Assembly (NCBI GenBank): GCA_013002105.1
Contig: JABDKS010000548.1
Location: forward strand, 1-11,872
Reading direction: 5' to 3'
Source: Pirellulaceae bacterium
GTDB taxonomy: Bacteria; Planctomycetota; Planctomycetia; Pirellulales; Pirellulaceae
Length of the DNA stretch: 11,872 nt
Part shown: positions 1 to 6,765 of the stretch, piece by piece
Position numbering within the stretch: the first letter of the stretch is position 1
Layout: each line of letters begins with the position of its first letter
Program-made: the position numbers and the translations under genes
Notes under the pieces: generated by a model
The model's database searches: none
Told to the model about the DNA's origin: nothing
What the model saw: the letters and a program-made list of their open reading frames with translations, nothing else

Positions 1-2185
1 GCTGAACCTTGTGCTCAGTCGGCGAATCATAGGCACCGCGATTGAGCACAAATGTGTCTCGGGGCTTTTCCATGTCGCCCATCACCATCACCGATGTCAG
101 CGGTTTCTTTAGCGCGACCACTCTGCCCTGGAGCTTCGTGACCGCATGAGTCAACTTTTTATGCTGCTGGTCCTGGGTGGCGAAATAGTGTTCGCGCAGT
201 GATCTGGTCTGCTCAGGTTTGCGATCGCTTGCCGCCATGCGCAGCAGGTCGTTAATGGGAGAGTTGCCGGCTAGCTGCTGCACTTCGATCTGCGACAGCT
301 CCCTCGCATAAAGGGATACCTCGTCCACGTCGCCCTTAAGTCGCGATCCGGGGTGTCGGCTCCCGATCAGCAGCGTTTTGTCCGTTTTGGTCGTCTCGGT
401 CAAACCGTCTTGTTCCACGTTCCATTCCGATGGCTTTCCATCGACGTAAATGTTGACACCAGTCGACTTGGAAGAACCGTCGTAGGTGACGAAGACATGT
501 TGCCATTGATCGGATTTCAACCCCGACTTGGTCCTGACCTTCAAGGCATTGGTCGGCCAAGTGTTGATCAAATGAAACTCGATTCGATTGTCCCCGCACA
601 GTAAATCGAACCCACGAAAGCCGTTTTTGTCATCCATTCGTGCGAGCAACGCGCCGTGGCCGTTTTTTGCTGGTTTGATCCAACCGCCGTAGGAGAACGC
701 GTCGGTACGCTCGAAGTTTGCCAAATCACCTAAGTCGACGTAGTTGGTGCCATTGAATTTCAGGCCCTTACCGCCGCGAGTGTCGACCCATAGGGGTTTG
801 CCTTGGATGTCGCCGGTCCGTGTGGCATCCAAGGCGTCGACGACCGATTTCCCTTTGCCCGATTCAAGTAGGAATTGGGCGAGCAGGTCTTTCGGAGGGG
901 ACGTCGTATCGTCTGATTGTGCGCTCGTTTGCGCAGCGGCTAACCATCGTTCGAAATCCGCTTCGCTTACCAACTCGTGTTTGCTGAGACTTTCCTTGGC
1001 GTCGGCAAGCTGCTGCTGCACGCTGGGCAGCTCTTGTTCGTTGGCGGGATTAGGTATCTGCAGTGTTGGCTCCGCGTTTCCTTTACGAGTCTGCATTCCA
1101 CCATCGAGACTGACGTTAAAAAAGGCGAAGAACTTGTAGTACTCTTCTTGGGAGATCGGGTCGTACTTGTGATCGTGGCATTGGGCGCACTCCATGGTCA
1201 GTCCCAGCCATACCATCGCTGTCGTCTTGACGCGGTCAACCGCGTACTCCACACGGTACTCTTCAGCGATCGCACCTCCTTCATCGGTCGTTCCGTTGTT
1301 TCGATTGAAACCGGCCAAAAGCTTCTGTTCGATCGGGATGTCGGGAATCAAATCTCCGGCGATCTGCAAGATAGAAAACTCGTCGAACGGCATGTTGTCG
1401 TTGTACGCGCGCACCACGGCGTCCCGCCAAGCCCACATCTCTCGCGGTCCGTCGGCATGGTAAACACTCGTATCGCCATAACGAGATGCGTCCATCCACA
1501 TCAGTGCCATCCGCTCGCCAAAGTGGTTGGATTGGAGAAAGCGATCGACAACCTTTTCATAAGCGTCTGCAGACGAATCGTTCACGAAATCTTCGATTTG
1601 TTGCAGCGTTGGAGGCAACCCGGTCAAATCAAAACTCAATCGCCGAACGAGTTTTTCGCGCGAAGCGTCCGGTTCCGGCTGTAGCCCAGCCGATTCGATC
1701 TTCGCGAGCACGTACTGGTCGATTGGGTTGCGAGCCCAATCACCTGATCGCAACGATGGCGATACCACGCGAACGGGCTGCAAAAAGGACCAGTGCTCGG
1801 TCCATGGGGCGCCATCTCTGACCCAACGTATCAATCGTTCGATTTCGTCGCTCTCGAGGTCCTTGTGCGCATCCGGTGGCGGCATCGTCTCGTCCGGATC
1901 TTTTGACACCAGACGACGAACAAATTCGCTGTTCGCCGGTTCGCCAGGAACGATCGCGTCGACCTTTGCATTATGCTCCAGGTCCAGCCGTAGACCAGCT
2001 TGTCGATTCTCCGCGTCAGGCCCGTGACAAAAGAAGCACTTGTCAGACAGGATTGGACGAATGTCGCGATCGAAACTGATTTCGTCCCCGCTAGAAATCA
2101 CCAACGCAAGCGAGTTCGCGAGCAAGACTGAAACGGCGAGCGAGAACGATCGGTAATTGCGCAAAAGGTCCGCAAGTTTGCACAT
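1..2185 (-). CDS. PSCyt1/DUF1549 planctomycete cytochrome c protein with LamG domain (3' end outside window)
   Basis: This is a large exported planctomycete-type protein whose frame is open to the left edge, so only about 728 N-terminal residues are visible. The order is: a hydrophobic signal segment (about residues 13-31); a PSCyt1 haem-binding site with CFFCH at 50-54 and a likely axial Met at 101 in a TMPPP context; a DUF1549 (PSCyt2) region with a second CxxCH in the family signature CAQCHDHKYDP near 333; a LamG/concanavalin-like domain at about 465-630 (GTNYVDLG, GGWIKP, INIYVDGK-like and GDVDEVSLYAREL stretches); and the start of DUF1553 (DTFVLNRGAYDSP, about 708-720). The ATG at 2185 is chosen because two in-frame stops lie about 35 bases upstream and no other start intervenes; no clear ribosome site is seen. 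The biochemical role of this family is unproven. Electron transfer linked to carbohydrate breakdown is inferred from its frequent company with sulfatases, as here. The LamG domain suggests glycan binding. Confidence 0.93.
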   Translation of the reverse strand, partial: MCKLADLLRNYRSFSLAVSVLLANSLALVISSGDEISFDRDIRPILSDKCFFCHGPDAENRQAGLRLDLEHNAKVDAIVPGEPANSEFVRRLVSKDPDETMPPPDAHKDLESDEIERLIRWVRDGAPWTEHWSFLQPVRVVSPSLRSGDWARNPIDQYVLAKIESAGLQPEPDASREKLVRRLSFDLTGLPPTLQQIEDFVNDSSADAYEKVVDRFLQSNHFGERMALMWMDASRYGDTSVYHADGPREMWAWRDAVVRAYNDNMPFDEFSILQIAGDLIPDIPIEQKLLAGFNRNNGTTDEGGAIAEEYRVEYAVDRVKTTAMVWLGLTMECAQCHDHKYDPISQEEYYKFFAFFNVSLDGGMQTRKGNAEPTLQIPNPANEQELPSVQQQLADAKESLSKHELVSEADFERWLAAAQTSAQSDDTTSPPKDLLAQFLLESGKGKSVVDALDATRTGDIQGKPLWVDTRGGKGLKFNGTNYVDLGDLANFERTDAFSYGGWIKPAKNGHGALLARMDDKNGFRGFDLLCGDNRIEFHLINTWPTNALKVRTKSGLKSDQWQHVFVTYDGSSKSTGVNIYVDGKPSEWNVEQDGLTETTKTDKTLLIGSRHPGSRLKGDVDEVSLYARELSQIEVQQLAGNSPINDLLRMAASDRKPEQTRSLREHYFATQDQQHKKLTHAVTKLQGRVVALKKPLTSVMVMGDMEKPRDTFVLNRGAYDSPTEHKVQ

Positions 2186-2316
2186 CGCAAATTTCGGGCA
2201 GTGGGGTGGGCTGAAGGGAGGACTTATCAGTGTACCAGCCCAACGACAAGTTACTTCGGCCACTGCCGAGAAACGGTCTTTTGCGGCAAATTCCCACAGC
2301 CGCACGACGTTTTTTC

Positions 2317-2330
2317 GCCGTCAGGACGGC
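2317..2330. promoter_or_regulatory. Perfect palindrome GCCGTC-AG-GACGGC, possible operator
   Basis: Six-base arms flank an AG spacer. The centre lies about 138 bases upstream of the cytochrome/LamG start at 2185. A T6 run immediately precedes it on the plus strand, so it is not a normal intrinsic terminator in either direction. It pairs in design with the palindrome at 2380-2393, which has the same spacer. A regulator-binding role is inference. Confidence 0.25.
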
Positions 2331-2379
2331 CGCCGGATCCGATGTCGCAACCGAGAGCTAATTTGGATTCTTGGCTGAC

Positions 2380-2393
2380 CACGACAGGTCGTG
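2380..2393. promoter_or_regulatory. Perfect palindrome CACGAC-AG-GTCGTG, possible operator
   Basis: Six-base arms flank the same AG spacer as the palindrome at 2317-2330. The two sites start exactly 63 bases apart, about six helical turns, which would place them on the same face of the DNA. There is no T-run after it. The arm sequences differ between the two sites, which argues against one repressor recognising both. Confidence 0.25.
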
Positions 2394-2482
2394 ACGCGAC
2401 TCTGACAGGGCAGCGTCTGGCCGATGCCCCACCCGCAGGGTTAAATTAAATTGGACAAACGCATAATCGGTCCAGGATCGTC

Positions 2483-2554
2483 GCGGATTATTGATTCGCG
2501 AATTGTCGAGTCGCAGTTGGTTGAGTTGCCGATTATAGAGTCGCAGATGGTTGA
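2483..2554. repeat. Degenerate tandem direct repeats of about 25-30 bases
   Basis: The 17-mer starting GAGTCGCAGTTGG at 2508-2524 recurs at 2538-2554 with one mismatch (T to A) and a 30-base period. A more diverged preceding unit (GATTATTGATTCGCGAATTG, from about 2486) shares the GATTAT and GATTCG/GAGTCG elements. The array sits just past the stop codon of the 119-residue protein gene. It may be a decayed small repeat; a function is not evident. Confidence 0.4.
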
Positions 2555-2569
2555 TATCGGCAACGCGAT

Positions 2570-2929
2570 TCAGAGAGTCGACATAGAACAGTCCACTGCG
2601 ATCTGAGCGCCGTGCTGACGTTGCGATGCCCAGTGAATTCGCTCTGGTTCGCTTAGCTCCAACTGATAGACCATCGCGTCCGCAGCATCCTGTGTTAACC
2701 CCGTCGTGATTCGAACCGGATTTCCGTCGTCACCTTTTCGCCAGACCGACCAGTTGTCGCACTCCAGAGATGCCGTCAACGCATCGATCAACTCACGGCA
2801 TTGGACATCGGTCATCGACAGCGTGACCGATTGGCGGGAATGCGAAGACGATTCAACGATGACCCTGTCCTCCTGAGGACGTATCTCGATCGAACCATCC
2901 ATGCACTCGATTTCGCGTCTATTGAGCAT
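2570..2929 (-). CDS. Hypothetical protein, 119 residues
   Basis: This is a small cytoplasmic-looking protein without signal peptide or membrane segment. The ATG at 2929 is preferred because AGGAG (2936-2940) precedes it by six bases; a TTG at 2935 abuts the same AGGAG and would be too close. The N-terminal half is acidic and beta-like (IEIRPQEDRVIVESS, then a SVTLSMTDVQCRELIDAL stretch). The C-terminal half (about residues 60-104) reads WSVWRKGDDGNPV, then GLTQDAADAMVYQLELSEPERIHWASQ. This resembles short proteins that carry a 'W-x-V-x-R-x-D-D-x-G-N ... H-x-x-x-W' module, but I could not test that likeness and assign no function. It lies 80 bases downstream of the sulfatase gene on the same strand and may share its transcript. 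Confidence 0.72.
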   Translation of the reverse strand: MLNRREIECMDGSIEIRPQEDRVIVESSSHSRQSVTLSMTDVQCRELIDALTASLECDNWSVWRKGDDGNPVRITTGLTQDAADAMVYQLELSEPERIHWASQRQHGAQIAVDCSMSTL

Positions 2930-3009
2930 CGCCAACTCCTCTAAGCCTTGAACAAATATCCACTACTGAACATGACGAAGAGGAGCCGAGGTGTGTTCGT
3001 AATTCGACG

Positions 3010-4443
3010 CTACTTTCGCGCAAAATCCGGATTTCGTTGTGGGACTTTGGCGTCTACGCGATTTAGGTAAGCTTCTAGCTTCTCTGTCAGTTCGTCGGCC
3101 TTGGCAGGCATTGCGTCGGCCAGATCGTTTTGCTCGCCAAGATCATCCGCCAAGTTGTACAGTTCGGTTGGACCGGCATACCAGCGAATCAATTTCCAGT
3201 CACCATCGCGAATGATCGAATAGGGACCTGGTGGATGACGGTAATGGGGAAAGTGCCAGTAGAGCGTCCGCCGCTGTAGTGTCTGCTGACCGCTTGATTT
3301 CAAGTGCTGCATCAACGAAACACCGTCGATCGTTACGTTCGACGGAATCTCTGTTTGGGTTGCCTCACAAACCGTCGGCAAGTAGTCAACACTGGAGATG
3401 GGTAGGTCGGACACCACGCCGGCGGGAATGACTCCAGGCCAGCATGCAATTGCGGGAACTCGGATACCGCCTTCGTACGCATAGCCTTTGCCGGATCGCA
3501 AAGGTGTGTTGTCGGTGGGCCCCAGAAGTCCGCCGTTGTCGGAGGTGAATATGATCAGCGTGTTGTCGCGAATTTCTTTCTCCGTGAGCGTTTCGACGAT
3601 CGTACCGACCGCGTCATCCACACTTTCCACCATCGCGGCGTACTTCGCGTTCTTGTCGGTCTTGCCGTCGCGACGATATTTGGCAGCGACCGACTCGATC
3701 GCTTGAATCGGCGTGTGCACGGCATACGGGCAGTAGTACAAAAGGAATGGCGAATCACCACATTCGCGAATGAACTTGGCTGCCTCGTCGGCTTCGCGGT
3801 AGGTCAGAAACTCGCCTTCTTTGCGCGGGACGAGCTGTTTGTCCAACGAGTATTTGGGATGTGTATACGGATCAAAGTAATTCGGCGGTTGCCCGATATC
3901 GCACCCGCCGACGTTGATGTCAAAACCCTGACTGGGTGGATACCATTCGGGGTCACCAAGATGCCATTTGCCGACGAAGCAGGTTTTGTAACCATTGCCT
4001 CGAAGTAGTTCGGCCATCGTTACTTCGGCATGCTCCATGAAATACGGATTCGGCGGACAGAGAAACTCATTGTTTTTGCCACCAACGTACTGCGTTGGAT
4101 TTTGGGTGACTTTGCCTACGTTTCCGCGCTGAAATCTGGCTCGAATCCAGTCGGTCACGCCCACGCGCGCGGGCCACCGTCCAGTGATCACCGATGCGCG
4201 TGTCGGGCTGCAAACTGCACACGCCGCATAGGCATTTGTGAAACGCGTACCCTGCTGGGCCAACTGGTCGATGTGTGGCGTTTTGTAATAGTCACTTCCC
4301 TGGCACGACAGGTCCATCCAACCGAGATCGTCGACCAAGACGAAGACAACGTTGGGTTGGTCCGCCGCCTCCATGCTTTGATAGGGTGCGGCCAAAAAAG
4401 AAACGGCCATCAGTAGGCTGGCCGGTAGCGAGCGCCGTTGCAT
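3010..4443 (-). CDS. Exported sulfatase (arylsulfatase A-like, formylglycine-dependent)
   Basis: The enzyme hydrolyses sulfate esters, probably on an algal or other sulfated polysaccharide, in the periplasm or outside the cell. The 477 residues match the usual length of the family. Visible are a signal peptide (about 1-27, ending near MEAADQP), the metal-binding VDDLG (D38, D39), the formylglycine motif C78-S-P80-T-R82 with TG at 87-88, GKWHLG at 158-163, the AVHTP histidine at 243, SDNGG with D302 and N303, and a basic RSGKGYAYEGGIRVP stretch at 316-330. The active-site residue is Cys (not Ser), so it needs oxidation to formylglycine by a maturase that is not in this window. The ATG at 4443 has a weak AGGGA (4454-4458) ten bases upstream. 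The zinc-ribbon gene lies 76 bases upstream on the same strand. The exact sugar substrate cannot be read from the sequence. Confidence 0.96.
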   Translation of the reverse strand: MQRRSLPASLLMAVSFLAAPYQSMEAADQPNVVFVLVDDLGWMDLSCQGSDYYKTPHIDQLAQQGTRFTNAYAACAVCSPTRASVITGRWPARVGVTDWIRARFQRGNVGKVTQNPTQYVGGKNNEFLCPPNPYFMEHAEVTMAELLRGNGYKTCFVGKWHLGDPEWYPPSQGFDINVGGCDIGQPPNYFDPYTHPKYSLDKQLVPRKEGEFLTYREADEAAKFIRECGDSPFLLYYCPYAVHTPIQAIESVAAKYRRDGKTDKNAKYAAMVESVDDAVGTIVETLTEKEIRDNTLIIFTSDNGGLLGPTDNTPLRSGKGYAYEGGIRVPAIACWPGVIPAGVVSDLPISSVDYLPTVCEATQTEIPSNVTIDGVSLMQHLKSSGQQTLQRRTLYWHFPHYRHPPGPYSIIRDGDWKLIRWYAGPTELYNLADDLGEQNDLADAMPAKADELTEKLEAYLNRVDAKVPQRNPDFARK

Positions 4444-4519
4444 GGTTGTCGATTCCCTGGATGAAGTTTGTGTTTTTATTAACCAAACTATATCTGGAAA
4501 TCGTTGGGGCTAACACAGG

Positions 4520-4876
4520 TCAGTTGTTCTTGGCCGCTTTCATCATCGATTGCAAGAAGCCCGGCAGGATGGCGACGTAGGAATTGCAGTGATGGCAGAC
4601 CGATGCAGATTCATCGATGGTGCTACCGCAAGTTCGGCAAGGCTGAGTCACGGGCGTTTCAGTTGGTTTCGATTTGGATGCCGGAACGTCGCCCAAGATT
4701 CGCATGACGGCGGTGTCCGACACATTCATCCCGTCGTTTGCTTGAATGCCAAAAACGAACCGGACGTCGCAGGCAGGACACTCGACAAGTTCGCCGATCA
4801 ATTCAACATCGCCGCGCAATTTGTGACCTGATGGGCACGTGCACTCGAGTTTTTGTGGCTTGGAATTGTCTAACAT
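4520..4876 (-). CDS. Small double zinc-ribbon protein
   Basis: This 118-residue protein has two putative zinc sites. The first is C12-x-C14-x3-H18 paired with C33-x2-C36 (in a CTCPSGHKL ... LVECPAC context); the second is C80-x2-C83 paired with C94-x2-C97. A linker (about 50-75) carries NVSDTAVMRILGDVPASKSKP, which is conserved in look and may be a separate short motif. There is no signal peptide or clear membrane segment; a mildly hydrophobic tail (YVAILPGFLQSMMKAAK) follows the second ribbon. The ATG at 4876 is supported by AAGGA (4884-4888) seven bases upstream. Zinc binding is inferred from the cysteines. A structural, nucleic-acid or protein contact role is possible, and no specific function can be given. 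It is the first gene of the minus-strand run leading to the sulfatase. Confidence 0.85.
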   Translation of the reverse strand: MLDNSKPQKLECTCPSGHKLRGDVELIGELVECPACDVRFVFGIQANDGMNVSDTAVMRILGDVPASKSKPTETPVTQPCRTCGSTIDESASVCHHCNSYVAILPGFLQSMMKAAKNN

Positions 4877-5043
4877 TTCTAGGTCCTTATTAGTAGCCGC
4901 ACGCCGGTTTGAAACCTGCCCTCAAATTTCTGGTCCCCGCAACAATGCTTGCGTGTGGATGAAACCCTGGAGGCCGACGCAAGTTCCGCTACCTATAGAA
5001 GGCGTAATCGGGTTGCGAATGGAGCGTGAATTCTGTCCACATT

Positions 5044-5100
5044 CGCGTTTTTTTGCGGCAAACGCGTGTTATCGTGACCTTTCGTGACATCGAGTCACGA
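5044..5100. promoter_or_regulatory. Inverted repeat plus TCGTGAC heptamer cluster, possible operator
   Basis: CGCGTTT (5044-5050) and AAACGCG (5060-5066) form seven-base arms. They are followed by TCGTGAC at 5072-5078, TCGTGAC at 5082-5088 and the inverse GTCACGA at 5094-5100. The two direct copies are ten bases apart, and the last two form a seven-base-arm dyad with a five-base spacer. Spacing of one helical turn is typical of regulator sites. Which neighbour it would control is unknown. Confidence 0.35.
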
Positions 5101-5103
5101 GTT

Positions 5104-5141
5104 GGCGAGCGGAACACCACCCCATTGGTGGCGGGGTCGCC
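5104..5141 (+). other. Potential nested RNA stem
   Basis: GGCGA (5104-5108) can pair with TCGCC (5137-5141), enclosing a CCACC/GGTGG hairpin with loop CCATT. The run CTTTGT follows, too weak for a standard terminator. It lies about 255-290 bases upstream of the ligase and could be a leader structure on the plus strand. It matches no riboswitch class that I recognise. Confidence 0.2.
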
Positions 5142-5395
5142 CTTTGTATCCAATGCAAATGAGAGTCAGAATCCATCGCCGTGATCGCTGTCGTTTGCGT
5201 TGTCACTACAACCGGCAAAATCATTACCGCGATGGAGAAGACCTTTTCGTTTTGAAGTGTGTTTGCCCGCCGATGGTGATGTTTTCGTGGACTTGATGCT
5301 TGGTTCGTCCACGGTGTCCTATTATCTTCGAATGATCGCCTGGATGACCCACAACTTGTTTGGGCCATCCGTTGTTTTCTTGATCGCATTCGTGA

Positions 5396-6733
5396 TTGCC
5401 CAGCGCTGCCTCGCAACAAGGTTTCCAGCTCATCGCCACGCTTGACCTGCCCGCCGAACAGACACCGTCTGCCACGACACGGAGCGGATTGATTTTTCCG
5501 ACGCTGCTGTTTTGGGCAGCTATTGCTTCTGCATTGGTATGCGCTGCGCGTTTGTCGCGAACTGGCGAAGGAATGGTGGTCGGACTTGATTGGCAGGTGA
5601 TGATCAAGCTTGCTGTTTCGGGCATCGCCGCTCTGCTGGGCATCTGGGGTTTCCTGACGACTCCGCAAGTACGTCAACTTTTGCTGTCCATCCCCGCCTG
5701 CGCGATCGCAGCTATTCTGATACTGGCTTTTCCGGCCGCATTGAGTGGTTTCTCGGATTCGGCGCTGCCGGCAACCCTGATCAACCTGACCTACCTTGTC
5801 TTTGTGGCGACGTGCCTGGTCTATCTACGTGCGACGGGATTCTTTTCGGCCGTTTTTATTGGCGGACTGATAGGGTGCACATTGGCCTGGACGCTTTACC
5901 TGTTCGTACCCGAATACGGTGTGTTCACCGAAAATCTAGGCAACGTTACGGTGAATCGATTGGGTGGACTTTCGCATCCAAATTCGGTCGGCCGGACGGC
6001 AACGATTTGTTTGGTTGCCTTACTTGCTTTTTATCGGGGCGGTCGCATTTCCACAGCGGTGGCGCTTTCGATCGGTGCGGCACTAGCGCTGACGGTGATT
6101 TTCACGCTCAGTCGGACGGCGATGCTCGCCTGTGTGGTCGCCGTGGTCGTACTCTACTCGGATCGACTGCGATCGCGTTTGGGCGTGCAATTGTTGGCCG
6201 CCGGTGCCATCGTGATGTTGCTGTTGGCGTTTGCTTTGGTCGCAACCGGAAACGATGCACAACTGCTCGAGCGGGTGGCCGGTACGGTCGCAAAGTCGGG
6301 TGATTCGAGCGAATTGACGAGTGGAACGGGACGTGTCGATATTTGGTCCGAAGCGATACGTGTGATCGGAGAACGGCCGATCACGGGATACGGTTTTGGT
6401 GCCGCCCAGGAACTGCTTCTCGATTACTCCCAGGCCACCCACAACATGTATCTGCACGCGGCCATGGTCGCGGGTGTCTTTGCGGGAGCGTTGATGGGAT
6501 TCTTGGGTCTTTGGCTACTGTACGTTGCGGCACGAGGGCAGTACCGCGCAATCAGCGCGATCGCACTCTTCTTGTTTATCAGCGGGTTGCTAGAAGACAC
6601 CGTGCTGGAGACCTTTCCAGGTCCCGCTACCATGATGTTTTTTGTTTGCTGCCTACACCCCATCCGGCTCCCGGGGCGACATTCACATCACGACCGCGGA
6701 ACGGCGATCCTGGATAGCCACGAGCTATCGTGA
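5396..6733 (+). CDS. O-antigen ligase/polymerase family membrane protein (Wzy_C-like)
   Basis: This is a polytopic inner-membrane protein of the O-antigen ligase/Wzy family, expected to polymerise lipid-linked glycans or transfer them to an acceptor on the periplasmic side. There are about ten to twelve hydrophobic segments, starting with GLIFPTLLFWAAIASALVCAARL (31-53). A large loop holds the family signature: GTGRVDIW at 310-317, then ERPITGYGFGA, then HN at 349-350 in ATHNMYLHAAMVAGVFAG. The length of 445 is normal for the family. The start is uncertain: TTG at 5396 is the first possible codon because an in-frame TGA lies directly before it, and it has no ribosome site. TTG at 5489 (residue 32), behind GGAG, is an alternative that begins right at the first membrane segment. 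The gene is convergent with the Wzz-like gene, 32 bases apart. Ligase and polymerase cannot be told apart from sequence alone. Confidence 0.88.
   Translation: MPSAASQQGFQLIATLDLPAEQTPSATTRSGLIFPTLLFWAAIASALVCAARLSRTGEGMVVGLDWQVMIKLAVSGIAALLGIWGFLTTPQVRQLLLSIPACAIAAILILAFPAALSGFSDSALPATLINLTYLVFVATCLVYLRATGFFSAVFIGGLIGCTLAWTLYLFVPEYGVFTENLGNVTVNRLGGLSHPNSVGRTATICLVALLAFYRGGRISTAVALSIGAALALTVIFTLSRTAMLACVVAVVVLYSDRLRSRLGVQLLAAGAIVMLLLAFALVATGNDAQLLERVAGTVAKSGDSSELTSGTGRVDIWSEAIRVIGERPITGYGFGAAQELLLDYSQATHNMYLHAAMVAGVFAGALMGFLGLWLLYVAARGQYRAISAIALFLFISGLLEDTVLETFPGPATMMFFVCCLHPIRLPGRHSHHDRGTAILDSHELS
6713..6729. terminator. Weak hairpin at the end of the ligase gene
   Basis: GATAGC (6713-6718) and GCTATC (6724-6729) flank a five-base loop inside the last codons of the ligase gene. 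No T-run follows on either strand. It is the only stem I see at the convergent junction between ligase and Wzz-like genes, so it could slow transcription from both sides, but it is not a canonical terminator. Confidence 0.2.
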
Positions 6734-6765
6734 ATGTGACACCGGGCAACCAACTACAACGAGCG

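Larger units (their letters stand above)
2186..2569. other. Intergenic region with palindromes and degenerate repeats
   Basis: No convincing gene lies here; the short open frames on either strand have no recognisable motif. It is the upstream region of the cytochrome/LamG gene and the downstream region of the 119-residue protein gene. It contains two perfect 6-2-6 palindromes (2317-2330 and 2380-2393), a 12-mer TTTTGCGGCAAA at 2279-2290 that recurs at 5051-5062, and degenerate direct repeats at about 2483-2554. No sigma-70 promoter could be assigned with confidence. Confidence 0.6.
4877..5395. other. Intergenic region between divergent zinc-ribbon and ligase genes
   Basis: I find no supported gene in these 519 bases. 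The stretch should hold promoters for both divergent neighbours. Notable content: an inverted repeat CGCGTTT/AAACGCG (5044-5050 and 5060-5066), three TCGTGAC heptamers at 5072-5100, and a nested-stem segment at 5104-5141. Frame 1 from about 5332 to 5445 encodes a short hydrophobic run (FGPSVVFLIAFVIA) that overlaps the opening of the ligase frame; see the findings. Confidence 0.55.

Noticed and set aside
977..1684. Open frame of 235 codons on the plus strand
   Set aside because: It lies antisense to the cytochrome/LamG gene, whose frame carries clear family motifs through this stretch; the plus-strand translation has none.
2201..2449. Open frame of 82 codons in the gap upstream of the cytochrome gene
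   Set aside because: It has no ribosome site, no motif and an unnatural composition, and it covers the palindromes; there is no support for translation.
2483..2554. Repeats considered as a CRISPR array
   Set aside because: There are only two or three degenerate units without uniform spacers, and no cas genes are nearby.
5069..5677. Open frame of 202 codons on the minus strand, covering part of the 5-kb intergenic region
   Set aside because: It runs antisense into the ligase gene, has no recognisable domain and a composition rich in Arg, Gln and Ser that is typical of a shadow frame.
5590..6303. Open frame of 237 codons on the plus strand
   Set aside because: It overlaps the ligase gene in another frame; the ligase frame has the membrane segments and the Wzy_C motif, while this translation is Arg- and Cys-rich without motif.
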